Assembly: GCA_015499985.1 (NCBI GenBank)
Contig: JAAAUF010000423.1
Coordinates: forward strand, 1-34,668
From: Haplosporangium gracile
Taxonomy: Eukaryota > Mortierellomycota > Mortierellomycetes > Mortierellales > Mortierellaceae
DNA: 34,668 nt
Direction of reading: 5' to 3'
Shown: positions 9,846 to 22,459 of the stretch, piece after piece
Layout of the letters: each line of letters starts with the position of its first letter
Position numbering within the stretch: position 1 is the stretch's first letter
Notes under the pieces: generated by a model
Told to the model about the DNA's origin: nothing
The model's database searches: none
The model's input: only the letters and a program-made list of their open reading frames with translations
Program-made: the position numbers and the translations under genes

Positions 9846-12800
9846 ATGGCATCGGGAAACGCGATCAAGGCCATAGACAGGGAGTCCGTTCACAGGATAT
9901 GCTCCGGACAAGTCGTCCTCGACATGGCAACCGCCGTCAAGGAGCTTATCGAAAACAGTCTCGACGCAGGATCTTCCTCCATCGGTATTTTTTTTATTTT
10001 TTTTATTCATTCATTCTCATTCACTCTTCCCTTTTCAATACAGACATGCACGACTGACACTCTCTCCTATTTTCTTTTTGGTTCAAAACAATCCCCCGTA
10101 GTGGTCAAGTTCAAGCAGAGTGGACTTGAGTACATCACTGTCACCGACAACGGCTGCGGGATCACCGATGCCAATCTCGAAACCCTCGGTAAATTTACAT
10201 ATTAAGAACGCCTTTTGCCACCAATTTCAATTAATTGCAAACACGCTTTTTATCCTTTTTGTTTGCTCAACTCCCCTAATCCCTTATTAATAGCATTGAA
10301 ACATTACACCTCCAAGCTAAGCTCGTTCAACGATCTGGCCACCGTTCGTTCTTTTGGTTTCAGAGGCGAGGCATTGTCGTCCCTCTGTGCACTTGCCCAT
10401 GTCACCGTCACAACCTCAACCGGTACTACCCCGACAGGCCTTTTAGTCGATTACAACTCGGATGGTGTCATCCAGTCCAAAACACCTACCCCAATGACAA
10501 AAGGCACCATTGTCAAAATCAGTAATCTCTTCGAGGGCATGCCTGTTCGAAGGAGCGAATTTGTTAAAAATATCAAGCGAGAGTACAACAAGTGCATCGG
10601 ACTCGTTCAGGCCTACGCCTTGATCGCTACCAATGTCAGGATTAGTTGCGTCTCTCAACTTGACAAAAAGTAAGTGTTTTTTCTTTGGGTCTTATTCAAT
10701 AGAGCTATATCGGTAACTTAAACTTATGTTCGCAAGAGGTGTATGATAGGTAGTTGGATGTGATCTTCATTCAAATCTACATTCCCAGGCATATGTTTGA
10801 CGGTTGTACGAAATAGCTCTAATGACACCATAAATACCCCCATGTTTAGAATAGAAACTAATCACCAACTTTATTTCGTTCTAGACCGACGGTGACATAT
10901 ATTGCGACAAGCGGAAATGCGACAGTCAGACAGAACATCATCAACGTGTTCGGACCCAAGGCCATGACAGATCTTGTCGATTTTGAGCTGAAGCTTGTCG
11001 AAGGAAAACCAAAATCACTCTCCAACAATGAACGGACCAACGACAACGGAGAACAAGAAGGAAGCGACAGCGACGAGCAGGAAGACAACGAACAGGACCA
11101 GGATATCATCTTGACAGGGCACATTTCATCCCCAAGTTTCGGAAAAGGACGATCATCCACCGATCGACAGTACTTATTTATCAATGGGCGACCTTGCGTT
11201 CTGCCCAAGATTGCTCGTGTCATCAACGAGGTTTACCACTCTTTCAACACTAACCAATCGCCATTCCTCGTCGCCAACCTGATCCTCCCAACAGCAGCCT
11301 ATGACGTCAACGTCAGCCCCGACAAGAGGACCATTTTTCTCCACAACGAGCGTAGGATTGTCGAAGAGCTGCGGAACAAGCTGACGGAACTTTTTGAGCC
11401 CAGCCGATCGACTTTTGTCGTCAGTGAAGCCCGCCAACTCATCAAAAAGCCCGACCTCGCTGCCCGTTTGAAGTCGAGCTCAGCTTCCAGCCTGCACGAT
11501 GACGACGAATCACGGGAAGAAGACAAAGGTATAGAGAGGAAGCGCGAGGACGAGGATGAGTATTTGGGTATAGTGCAGGATCATTCAACCACAGCTTCGG
11601 TTCGTCGTCCGACGACTGCTCGCGTTGAATCAGTCACCTTGACGTCGCTCTCCAGAACAAGCTCGGTTTCGAGGTTGTCGCCCGTCTCCACAGTCACGAT
11701 GGCAACGAGGCTTCAGCAAACAACCCTCGCGGATAGGATGCGTCTAGACCAAGCGTCGGATAGTCGAAAACGGAAAGCAAGCGAGGACGGCTCCGGATCA
11801 GAGAGAGAGGATGAACCCCTGGTCAATCTCCGCGTTACGCAAAGGGTTGATCAGGCTTTGGCTGAGAGGAAGGCGTTTGACGGAGAAGAAGCGGAGCGGG
11901 ACCAGGACGAGGAGATACCATTGGATCGTCAAACTGAAGGACCTCCCGGTAGCCCCTTGGACGTGCTGGAAACGTATGACCCTCTGGACGACAAGATCCG
12001 TGAGGAGGAGGACGAAGTCAGTGATAGCGAGGATGACCAAGCCCAATTCGTCAGCCGCCCACTGTCTACAAAACTGCAGCGTGTTGTCGTTCTGGACTCG
12101 GTGGTCAGGGATGATGGCGATCGTGAATGGATCGAAGTTGGATTTGATATGGAAGAGCATCGCAGGAAACGAGCGTTGCGGATGAAAATACTGCGGGAAG
12201 CCAGGCGTCTTGAACAGGAGCGTGCAGTTTTGCGGAAAGAGAAGGCTAAGGCTCGAGCGATGGAGTTTCAGCACTCTGTGACAGCAACGGCAGAGGCGTC
12301 CACTCTTGCTTCAGCACACCAGGCGGACGGCAGCGAGGAAGACGTTAAGGAATCACGGGAGACACAAGGGGCTCTTCGACGGAGCCGGCGTCTAAGAAGT
12401 GAAAAGTTGTCTGACGCCAGTTTTGCCAACACAGACAACGACAAGGCCCAACAGTCGCTCAGTAGAGTTATATCCAAGGTGGATTTCCGGAGGATGAAGG
12501 TTCTTGGGCAATTTAACAAGGCCTTTATTGTGGCGCGACTCGACAACTATGCCAACACTGAACAGGACAAGGACGAGCATCAAGAGACGACTAGGTTCAA
12601 GCGCCATCGTCGACGCGGAACCCTTCTCAGCTCGGACATTTTTGTAATTGATCAACATGCCTCGGACGAAAAGTACAACTTTGAGACCCTGCAGGCCAAG
12701 ACCGTCTTTTCAACACAGCGACTGTTTCAGCCCAAGAAACTGCATCTGACGGCCCAGGAGGAGATTACGGTTGTGGATCACATGAAAATGCTCAACATGA

Positions 12801-13405
12801 ACGGCTTTTACCTCGACTATGATCCTCAGGCTCAGGTCAGTCATCGACTCCAGCTGGCGACGCTACCGGTGAGCGAGAAGGTTGTTTTTGATCTGCAGGA
12901 TTTCGAGGAACTTGTGTTTTTGCTCTCGCAGCAGACAGCATCCGCTTATGGTAGCCTGAGGGACGGTGACGACGAGAGTGAAACAGGACATCATCACAAG
13001 CATAAGCTGCATTCACCTCAGGACAAGATGGTTCGATGCTCCAAAGTGCGGGCCCTTTTTGCGTCACGGGCTTGTCGGCGGTCTGTGATGATTGGTCATG
13101 TGCTGAACCACACGCAGATGAAGCGCATTGTCCGGCATATGGGCGAGATTGACCAACCCTGGAACTGTCCACACGGTCGTCCTACGATGAGACATCTTTT
13201 GGACTTGGCAGAATTAGAGATGCAGGAGAGGCGGGTTCGGCATCGACAGCAAGGTGACGGGTCTCGGGTGGATGACGAAGGCGATGATGACGACGAGTCT
13301 CGTCTTTTGAACATGGATCGATCCGGTGCCTTTGATCCTATTGCAGTCAAGCGGCCCACACGCCATCAAGGCAGCCTATTCAAACAGTTCCTTGCTGCCA
13401 AATAA
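9846..13405 (+). CDS. PMS1: DNA mismatch repair endonuclease PMS1 (MutL homologue)
   Basis: Four exons (9846-9984, 10102-10188, 10294-10669, 10885-13405) encode about 1040 residues with introns of 117, 105 and 215 bp. The N-terminal GHKL ATPase is complete: [10 protein letters not shown] at 33-42 (catalytic Glu36), DNGCG at 62-66 and FGFRGEAL at 96-103. The C-terminal domain has the metal-dependent endonuclease motif DQHAxxExxxxE (Asp790 to Glu801) plus ACRRSVMIG and CPHGRPT (962-968), which is the signature of yeast Pms1/human PMS2 rather than yeast Mlh2/human PMS1. It is expected to pair with MLH1 and nick DNA after mismatch recognition by MutS homologues in the nucleus. A long acidic and Lys/Arg/Glu-rich linker lies between the domains. 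At 1040 residues it is somewhat longer than yeast Pms1 (about 870), mostly through this linker. All key residues are present, so the gene should be functional. Confidence 0.95.
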
Positions 13406-13541
13406 AATAAAATTTAGTGGCGTTCATTCATGTACGAATCATTGTCGCATATGCTGCAATACATTCCCCTGCGCAAAGACAAAGGTGTGGCGACGCTGAT
13501 CGTTTTGGCTTCTCGTTCACGCCTTTTCTTCACTTGACGCC

Positions 13542-14733
13542 ATGTAAGGACTCTACTCGACAATTGGACAGGCTATTATACTTCGGAGAAATGAGCGCAA
13601 CTGACTAGCATGTTTCTTTCATTCTGTTGCGCCATCATAATCTAAAACAATAGGTCCGAATACTGGAAATCAAATGCAAAGTTCTTTTGCCGCTTCTGCA
13701 AGATTTACATCACCGACAACAAGTCTGTACGTCTTCTTCAATCACCACACCTGTTGCTCTGTTGCTTTTTGTTACTGCATGTAAAAAAAAAAAAAAAACA
13801 AGCGTAAAATTGACACTGTTTACTAACACCTTTTTTTTTTTGCCATGTTTGTTAACTCTCCTCAAACTATGCTATGTTATAGACAAGAAATATTCACGAC
13901 CAGGGAACTAAGCACAAAGAGAATGTGGAGCGATTTTTACGCGAGCAGAACCAGCGAGGACGCGACAGAGAGGCTGAATCCGCCAGGATGGATAAACAAA
14001 TGGATGCTATTGAAAAGGTACGACTCTTTTTGTGGGTTTCTTGTCTATTGAAGAAAACATGTTAAAGACTGTCTTCTAATCTTTTCATATTATTATTGTG
14101 TAAAACTAGGCGGCGATGAGACAGTATCAACTGGATGTGGAAGCGGGACTGGTACAGCCGTCGGCGTCAATGAAGGCGACACAATCGGGAGCAAATTCAT
14201 CTACGGCAAAACCATCCGCAAAGGATTCGAAACCCACCTCTACAGGATTGCTTAAGGTGTCCTCCACTCCAGCACCAGCACCAGTACCAACATCAGAATC
14301 AACAGCAACAGAAACAGTAACAGTAGAAGAATCAGAAGAAAGAAAGACGGACGCTGGATTGAATACTGAACCAGTTGTAGCACCCACACTTGTCAAAGTC
14401 AAGAAGGATGAGACAATTGGTCAGCCAGGAGAATGGGAGACAGTGGAGGTCCCAGCACCCAAGGCATCTTTATCACAGGAGAGCAAGAAGGATAAGGAGG
14501 ATGGCTCCAGCGGTGGCAGCAATACCAATACGAGTGGCGTTACTGTGGATAATGACGAAGATGTGGCAGGCAATCCTGAGGACCTGCGGCGGTTCAAGAT
14601 TGTGGAGAAGACGTATCCTGTGGACGATGATGATCTTGCGGGCGAGGGGGATGGTGCGGGTGGTGGGTCTGCAGTCTTTAAGAAGAGGAAAGGCGGCGTT
14701 AGCAAGCCCAGAAACATCCGCCGCAAGCTATAG
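13542..14733 (+). CDS. U1-type zinc-finger protein related to splicing factor WBP4/FBP21
   Basis: Exons 13542-13543, 13654-13726, 13883-14017 and 14110-14733 give 277 residues. The start codon is split: AT at 13542-13543 lies directly before a GTAAGG donor, and the G comes from the next exon, giving MSEYWKSNAKFFCRFCK. The zinc finger is Cys13-x2-Cys16-x13-His30-x5-His36, the U1C/matrin type, followed by TKHKENVERFLREQ, typical of WBP4. The middle is Ser/Thr/Ala/Pro-rich. GQPGEWETVE and a C-terminal FKKRK plus a basic tail also fit WBP4. Human WBP4 has two WW domains in the spliceosomal B complex; none is visible here, so the fungal form is a reduced one. The likely role is nuclear, in pre-mRNA splicing. 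The ATG of MSATD at 13591 was not used because its frame stops at once. Confidence 0.8.
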
Positions 14734-15008
14734 CATACTTCAGTTTTTCTTACGAAAATAAAAATTAAGCAGCCAGTTTAATCCAGCAAAAAAAAAAAAA
14801 ATTCTTGAGATGCGTCTCGTATTTCGCGAGAAGTGGGACAAGACTGTCAGAACAGCCTTTTTTTTACACTTCAGACCTCTCTTTTTTAAACCTTTTTCCT
14901 TCCATCCATCATTCCGTCTCGCACCCCTTTACATAACAACAACAACTACAACGCTCCCATCACCAACACCACACCCCAAAGAGACAGACACACTCACAGT
15001 ATTCATCC

Positions 15009-17330
15009 ATGGATGACCTCTACCAGTTCATGAGCCCGCTCGAGGGCGCCACCAACAATGCCAACGACAGACCCAGCACTAAACCCACCCCTGCTGTTCC
15101 CACAGAGGAGACCTCGTCACCCTCTGCGTCTGCGTCTGCCTCATCAAGGTCCTCGTGGTCGGCCTGGGGCGCATCTTTCAACAAGTTTATCGAAACTGGA
15201 AAGAAGGATATGAACGAGTTCGTCTCCGTCACGCGCAAGGACCTCACCGAGCTCGCCCACACCGTCCAGCAGGAACGCTCTACCGCCCTGGAGACTCTGA
15301 ACAAGAAAGTCGAGGGTCTCAAGACTAGCTTGCCTCCCTTGCCCGAATCTGTCAATACCGCCTCGTCGGATATCCTGGGCAAAATGTCGCACGTTGTTGC
15401 AGGACTCAAACAGGAGATAACAGAAGCTGCCACTGGAGTCTCGTCCCTTGCAACTACCAGCCCAACAACAGTAACAGCAGCAGCAGCAACGCCAGTAGCA
15501 GGAGAAAGCACGACGCCAACTGATAACAAGAATGAAGGAAAGGAAATGAGTAACTCGACAGCCTCCGCTGAAGAGCCAGAATTACCCGAGGGAACAACGA
15601 CCACTCACGATTCAGCACCCACTTCGGCTTCGGCATCGTCCTCAGCTGCGCGTTCTTTTGCTAGCACTGCCAGTCTTTTCACTGTTGGAGCAAACAGTCT
15701 TACCCAGACTTTGACATCGGGCACTAAGGAGATCAGTTCAAGCGCGAACAACCTGTTCAAGAAAACGCTGCCCGCTGTTGCTGAGAAGCACCTAGGTGAG
15801 GCTGACGTCTTCCTGAAGAGCACGACAGAGACTCTCAAGACCAACGGACTGCTGGCAGAGCAATACGTCAACAAGTTTGGAGCGGGCATGGCCAACTTTA
15901 TCAACAACGCCGTTGTTATCTCACCTCCCGAGGAGAAGGAGGTCAATACAACTCGCAGCAAGAAGATGGTGTTAGTTTCTTTAATGCATGCGCTGCTTAT
16001 TGTTAACGCAATGACCATGAACCATGTGCTCACTTTCTTATGCTTTTTTTCTTATTCCAACAATAGTTTTGACCGCAAGGCTGCAATTTTGGAGAAATTG
16101 CGAATGGACCCAGAGACCTACACTGTGGATCCTATCACAACTATTGCCGACAACGACATTAAGAGCTTGGAGAGATACAAGTACTTTTTGCAGACCTTCA
16201 ATATGGCTGAGTACCAACAGAGGATTTTCAGGATGCTGAACGAGTACCCCGAACTCAAGGCCCTCATGAACAAGCTGGGTAAGTTCAGTCCGTTACCTCT
16301 TTTTTTTTTTTTTTGCAAGTTGTCGCGTTCCAGGTCAGCGTTGATAAATATAATTAATTGTTGCGTCCTGGTTTGATTTTTCGTTTGCATAGTTCCTATC
16401 GAGGTCGCTGACGAAGAACTGTTCTGGCTCCGCTACCACTTCCGCCTGTATGAGATTGAGGAGGAAGAAAAGAGGCGAAAGAAACTTGTTCAAGGTATAA
16501 CAAACACGACTTCACTTTGCCTTTGTTGTGATACTTATCTACTTTTAACAATGCATTCATTAACACAAACTTCAATATGGTCAACATCATGAAAAATACA
16601 ATAGAGGTTGGAGCAGATCTTGCCGAAGACGAATTCACCTGGGACGACAACGAGGATGAAGATGAAGACGAGGGTGATAAGAAGACAGGAGAGACTACAG
16701 GAGGCCAGGGAAGTGTGACGCCCAAGGCTGAGAAAAAGACCTTCGACACTGTGACTCCCAAGGCCAACCAGACCGCTGAAGAGTCAGCCTCCAGGATTAA
16801 GCGTGAACCTTTGACTGCCGAGGCACTGGCTTCATCGCTTTCGGCGCTTCCTATTCCTGACGAGTCCAGCACAGCTGACGATGCCAAGGCTTCGGGATCG
16901 GACGATGAGTGGGGATCCGAATCTTTGAAGTCTTCCTCATCGCCTTCTGCTCAGTCGTTTTCGATCAAGTCTACGGCGACTGGTGCACACTCCAAGAGTC
17001 CCACAACCAACTTGAGCTCAACCAGGACAAGCGAGGATGCATATGAGGTCGTGGATGGTGTGGAGACGCCCATCAGAATTCCCTTGACAAATGTCGCGTC
17101 CTTGTCGTCTTCGGCCGCCTCACCCGTTCTTGGCGCTCCTACCCAACTGGGGAGCAGCAAACTTAAGCCTGCCGAATCCAAGGTAAAAAATGAATATTGA
17201 ATAGACATTTTATACTTGTTGCGGGCTTTTGTTTCCTGCTGGTCATCAGTCACTTACTAACACGTATTCGTTTCATTTGTATTTGGTCAATATTATTTAG
17301 GAGGAGGATGAGTGGAGCGACTGGGAGTAA
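15009..17330 (+). CDS. BSD-domain protein (BSDC1/Dos2-like)
   Basis: Five exons (15009-15970, 16067-16278, 16393-16494, 16605-17182, 17301-17330) encode about 627 residues. The intron donors include GTTAGT, GTAAGT, GTATAA and GTAAAA. The N-terminal third has amphipathic helical segments (SWSAWGASFNKFIETGKKD and a following Val/Thr/Glu-rich helix) as in BSDC1-type and synapse-associated BSD proteins. The BSD domain lies at about 360-415, with the defining Phe-Trp pair at 402-403 in DEELFWLRYHFRL, next to an E/K/R-rich helix. The rest is acidic and Ser/Pro-rich, and the protein ends EEDEWSDWE, an acidic Trp tail. BSD domains occur in TFIIH p62, synapse-associated proteins and yeast Dos2. The exact role of this branch is poorly known. 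It ends 133 bp from the convergent hydrolase gene. Confidence 0.85.
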
Positions 17331-17463
17331 ACTGTTTACTCCAAATCTGTAACATACTTTCTGCCCGTAGTTTTTTCTCTCAATAATCCAAACGCATTTT
17401 ATCGCCTAGCTCACTTGTAGTTATGACATGATTGTATTTATTCGCGAGCCATGCAAAAGTGTT

Positions 17464-19071
17464 TTAAGGAAGGAGACCCAGTTCCTTCTTGCGGGCGTAG
17501 ACGACCTTCTCCAACAAGGTCCTCCCTCTAAAGTCGCCCAAGACAGCCTCGGCAGCACCAAAAGCATTGGTGACATACGAGAAACCAATGTCGAGCTCCT
17601 CGATCCACAGCGCCAAGGAACCCCCGGCTCCACCCCATCCTTGGACCTCAACACCCTTTAATGCCCCCTCGCCATGGAAATTCCGCTCCTTGATCCAGCC
17701 TCCGCGAGAGAGGGGCAGGACATCGTAGGTGATGACGCAGGGGCGGGAGGAATGGTAGCTTGTTGCCTCGGTGTAGACCTTAGAGGTGAGGAGGTCGGGC
17801 TCTTGTCCTGGACGGATGGATGCGCCCTTGTTTGCCATCATTGACATGAGTTTTGCCAACTGGTAGGGGATCAAGGGGGAGAGGAACGGTATGTGTCAGG
17901 GAGGGAGGTTTATTTAACCGAGGGAACACAAAAGTAAACAAAAAGAAAAACGAGAAATACGTACCGAGTGGGCATTGGTTTTGAGGGAAAAGCTGGTGCT
18001 CTCGGTGGCGTGGGCCTGCTTGGTTCGAAAGTCTTTGGCAAAGGGTGCCATCCGAGGAGTGAGGGCTTTGGAAGAAATGGACCACTTGCGAATCAACTGA
18101 CCGACAAGCGGGTGAAGAGGTGCAATGTCGGGGTAGCCAATGTACTCGTTTGTTTGGAGGAATCGGGGGAGGAGCAGACGTCCGATAATCTTGAGCACTG
18201 GATATTCGACCATGGGCGACAGTCTCGTTTCCCAGTCGTCGTCGTCGTCAAAGTGGCTGTAGTGCAGTTCAAGGTCAGGGTAGTCGACCATGAGCTCATC
18301 TTTGGCGATGCGACCAATGGTCCTGGCCTGAGGGTCGACACGGCGGACAATTTCATTCAAGTACCATCCGCGGCTGACTGCTTGGTAGGCGCGCTTGACG
18401 TCGCCTCCAAAGTAGTGTCTCTGCTTGGCAAGTCTTGCCGAGAAGGATTCCTTGTCTTGGAGGGAAGCCCAGGTGAGGTCCCAGTTATCGTTGTCGAGAT
18501 GGAAGACCCCGGATTCGTGGACCATCACATCGACCAAGCGGATGTTTTCTTTGCCATTCTGCGCAAACTCGGGCCAGTACTGGCTAACCTTGGCGTCATA
18601 GTCGAGGAGACCCTTCTGGACCAGACGGGCAATCACAATACCCTCGATCGCCTTTCCGGAAGAGTAAACCTGTTGCAGAGTCCGATTGTTGTAGGGGATA
18701 CGGCCCTCGAGATCCTTGGATCCAGCAAAGAGATCGATGACGGGTTTGCCTTCGACAAAGACTGCAAGCGCTCCTCCGAGATCCTCATGGCTTGTGAAGA
18801 GACTGTAATAATAATCTGTTACGGGGCCATAGATCTCAGATCGGTCGGCGTCGACGGTGCCTTGGACGTAGAGGGGGTCAAAGGTCTTACAGTTGTAACC
18901 AAAGGCGAGACAGGCTCGGGACTGGAAGGGTCCTTGTGTGGAATAGACGTAGGATGCAAAAATGATTGCCGGTAGGAGGCGGATGAACCATGTTAAGAAG
19001 GATGTTTTGGAAGGAACCAACTTTTGTTTGTTAGCACCCTTGGTGTCTGACACCGCTGATGCTGCGGCCAT
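17464..19071 (-). CDS. Membrane-anchored serine beta-lactamase-like hydrolase
   Basis: Two exons (17965-19071 and 17464-17859), joined across a GTACGT...CCAG intron of 105 bp in phase 0, encode 500 residues. A single hydrophobic segment at about 25-43 follows a basic stretch, predicting an N-terminal signal anchor. The catalytic SxxK motif is Ser137-Ser-Gly-Lys140 in QVYSSGKAIEG. The second motif appears as Tyr229 in YQAVSRGWYLNEIVRR, HESGV stands at the HTSGL position, and the C-terminal GWGGAGGSLALW (about 443-454) occupies the H/K-T-G strand. This is the class C beta-lactamase/esterase family (PF00144), close to EstB and the nematode and fungal LACT proteins, which mostly act as esterases or peptidases rather than on antibiotics. 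The substrate cannot be read from sequence. The active domain probably faces the ER lumen, a vacuole or the outside. Confidence 0.88.
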
Positions 19072-21251
19072 GTCCTATTGCTCTTGTTCTGTATTAAATC
19101 GGGAGGGAGAGAGGGATAGGGGAGGACCAAATTGGCGGGAGAGGAATGCACAGTGTAAAGAGAAAAAAAGGTGGAGAGTGGAGGAGGAAGATGGGATAAA
19201 GTGAACAGAAAGGCGCTTGTCTCGCCTTCGACCTCTCTCCTTTTATATCATTTTGTGTTTGAAGAACTGAAAAGGATTGGATGTAAGTTCTTCCCCCACG
19301 TTGGGGAAAAGCACATGGTCCCACCGAGCAGGTACATTGATAGATAGGTAGATAGGTAGACGTATGCCTGCATGTATGTATGTCCAGTGCTGTACACACG
19401 ACTTCTTCTATGGGGGAAGGGCTCTATACTTTTGTCTTCTTCTGCAGAAAGCTAAGCGAGGCCGTTGTCACTCATTCAGTGACCCAGTCCAGCTCCGTGT
19501 CAGGCACGAGGCAATTTGCTTAGTAGTTGTCTGTCGCATGCGAAGATGCACAACAACAATCCACCACCGCTTACAGTAGCTCTTTTTTCTTTCTCTTCTT
19601 GCTCTCCCAACTTTCTTCTTTGGCGTTCTGCCACACACTTTCATAAACACACATGCACCAACAAACTTCAATTCCTTCTTCATGTCGTCAGGGGCAGCAG
19701 CGGGAAGAGGAGCAATTGGGCACGCGCATCTTTTGGACGATAAGAACAGTGTTTTTTCTTCCTTCCCTCAGCTCCAGGCTTGTGCGTTATCACAGACTAT
19801 CGTCATTTTCAGCATGAAAATATAAAGAGCTGAGCTTGGCAAAAACCACGATAAACAATTGAAAGGACGTAAGTCTCAAATGGGCCATTTTTAGGCAAAA
19901 AAGATGAGTAAAGAAAGGCGGGACCTGCGAAGGTTTAGCCCCAGAAACTTGATCCCCCAAATATTGCCCTTTGCGCTTCTGGCTGTACCCCAGTAATAAG
20001 TTCCTTCGTTGCATGAAGGGAGAAAAGGACCATGTTCATATGACGATAATTGGGTCTTGTTGTTGGTCGGCAAAAATGAGCTTGACTGACGGAGCAAAGT
20101 CCTTGTAATGTCCACGTAGACCATAAAAATGAAAAAAAGTACTAGTATGAAAGTTTGAAGCAGAGCATTTTTTTGTCGCCTTTCTGTCTGTTGTTGGACT
20201 GTTAGCAATTCGTGTAACAAACACCAAGGCAGAATTGCATTTAACGAACGGCACATGCAAAGGAGAACGAAGGCAAACACGCAAGCAAAACGACAGGGAG
20301 AAAAGTAAATGTGAATGACAACAATAGGGACAGAGAAGACCCAATCTTCTCCTTTCCTCCGGTCTCCACACATATTTCTCTCCTGGATTGACTCGCCTCA
20401 AGCAAGCACCACCAGCCAAGTGAGCTGTGGGAAAATATGATCCGTGCCGAAGAGAAAACGATCGATCCCTACGGCTCACAGCCCGACCATCGTTCCGAGA
20501 GAAAGTAGTTCTTCCTTCTGTCCCCCTTACTCCATGTTACCAAAAACCTTTTTTGCTTCCTAGAAACGCCTACTGCTGCATTCCTGTTTAGAAGCGAAGG
20601 CCGTTGGTTATGAGCCAGTGGTTCTGTTGCAGTTTAAGATAGAAGAACGGCATCGATTCTCTATTCAATAAGCATTTGAGGCTCGCTGGACAAATTCCAC
20701 TAATTCCTGAGATGCTTGGAATTAATTGTTCTCCCTTGCTTCGTTTACTTTGGACAAAAGGAACGCGCACCTTGAATCTCTTCTTTTCTCTTGCATTCAC
20801 TTTCACTCCACTTGATTGATCAGCAGGACAAAGATTGCAAGGAGCTAGAGTGGCCAGGAGACAGGACATATTGGGAGACAGCAGGACTTGACATCAGACT
20901 TGACCGACATTGTTTTTTGCAATGATTTTTCGCGCATCACTGATTTCGCTCCTCTTGGTTCACACACGAAGACAGAGTAGGCTCCCAGCAACGACATAAA
21001 AAACGGACTGCTGAAGGCGTATCATGGAAAAGACGCTGTTAGTCAATAGTCAGTGGAAAGTCAATAGTCAATGGAAAGGCGACAGTGCAAAGTTGGGCTT
21101 CCGATGGTGACAAATGCCCACAGGGAAAACATTGTTTGACTGACAATTCAGAAATCACCCAATCACTGATCAATGTACTGCACAGAACAACGTGCATTCG
21201 CGCCTTTTCAAATAGATCATTCAAGGATGTCTCTCATAGACTAGATACAAC
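19072..21251. other. 2.2-kb spacer without a recognised gene
   Basis: The first few hundred bases are the upstream region of the hydrolase gene. Beyond that I recognise nothing. Overlapping minus-strand open frames at 19891-20373 and 20036-20479 have biased, Cys/Arg/Phe-rich composition and no motif. An 18-bp repeat, AGTCAATAGTCARTGGAA, stands in tandem at 21041-21058 and 21059-21076. Confidence 0.5.
21041..21076. repeat. 18-bp tandem duplication
   Basis: AGTCAATAGTCAGTGGAA is followed directly by AGTCAATAGTCAATGGAA, with one difference. Confidence 0.8.
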
Positions 21252-22459
21252 ATGTCCACATCGTCAGGCTCGACAACCAAGCGCTCCTCTTATGCCCCGT
21301 GGGCCAAATTGGTCACAATGCCATCCATCTCCTCACGCTGTCTTTTGCAGCAATCAAGCAGAGAGGTAAACAGAGGAAATCAAATATGAAAGAGTCAGAG
21401 CATGGCAGTGCATACCGTCGCCCGCATCGACAACACTTCGCAGCTCGTTCGCTGCTGCATTCTCCTCTCTAAGGCTCAAGGATGGTCAATACCAGCCTCG
21501 GATAGCGATGATTCCTTGGACTCGCTCCTCGACAACAAAGAGTGAGAGTGGGTATAGCTTATCGATCCCGTCATGCAAGACAATTATCGATGGCTTATTG
21601 AGCAGTTGGTCAGGGCGTTTACTGACCACCCACTTAAAGGGTCTGCTGTGGTGACAGAGATCGTTTTTGTTGGTCCTGTTCTCAACCGCGATACCTACCG
21701 CAGCCTGTTCTCTTGCTTCATCTCCAACTTTGAGCGAACTATTGCACCGGATGTCACTCTCCTCCAAGGTCTTCTGCAACTGGTCAAATGAGCCTCGTCT
21801 AGATATCTCGTCGACGATCATGATCTGGTCTGGATCGCTAACGTGGTCTGCAGGTCGTATTAGGAAGCTGGGATGGGACCATTCGAATTTGGGAAGTGAC
21901 CACTGGCGAATCAAGGGTTCTTGTGGATGGTGGATCCGAAACTGGAGCCTCCACTGTAGTCTACACTCCGGACAGTCTACAGGTCGTAGCAAGGCGGTCC
22001 AGAAGCGACTGTGTTGAACTCTGGGATGCGCAGAGTGCGAAACTCCGTTACACTCTGCAGCATGATGGTCAGGTGGACTACTTTGCGTTGTCATGCTGTG
22101 GTTTGTGGATTGCGACTGGTTACGACGGCAACACTGTTTGGCTCTAGAACTGTGTCTCAGGCGATGAAAATGAACAGCAGGATTGGCAACACATATTGGT
22201 CATTTGGGACTTCCTTGGTGGTATCAATGGTATTGATTGGAGACTCAACTTATTGGAGCTTGCTACCAGCAGTGGAGATGGTCCTCTTCGATCGTGGCGA
22301 CTATTGGGCGAATTAGAAGGAAAGTGGTCTGTGAGGCTGATGTGGAAATTGCGATACTCTGCTTTTGTGGCCACGAATGCTGCTTTAGTTGAGGCGGTTA
22401 GTCTCAGCACGGTCAACCAGAGATTGCCTAAGCAGTGCGGAGCTGTCGTTAATTATTAA
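21252..22459 (+). pseudogene. Decayed NLR-like / WD40-repeat gene with the middle missing
   Basis: Three coding-like pieces lie on the plus strand in order. (1) An apparent first exon, 21252-21365, starts MSTSSGSTTKRSSYAPWAKL and ends before a GTAAAC donor. (2) Broken helical sequence at about 21400-21791 includes SKAQGWSIPASDSDDSLDSL and, in another frame, IEQLVRAFTDHPLKGSAVV and FISNFERTIAPDVTLLQGL. (3) WD40 sequence from 21845 reads GLQVVLGSWDGTIRIWEVTT, then DCVELWDAQSAKLRY and GLWIATGYDGNTVWL. An in-frame TAG at 22145-22147 follows, and the same frame then continues with HILVIWDFLGGINGID and SSGDGPLRSWRLLGELEG to a stop at 22457-22459. WD40 units are seen directly. The reading as an internally deleted NACHT/WD40-type gene, a class expanded in Mortierella-like fungi, is inference; no NTPase motif remains. 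Confidence 0.6.

Noticed and set aside
19891..20479. Two overlapping long minus-strand frames
   Set aside because: Different frames over the same DNA, odd Cys/Arg/Phe composition, no family resemblance and no splice context.
21486..22094. 202-codon minus-strand frame opposite the WD40 remnant
   Set aside because: It is the complement of clear WD40 coding sequence (DGTIRIWEV) on the plus strand.
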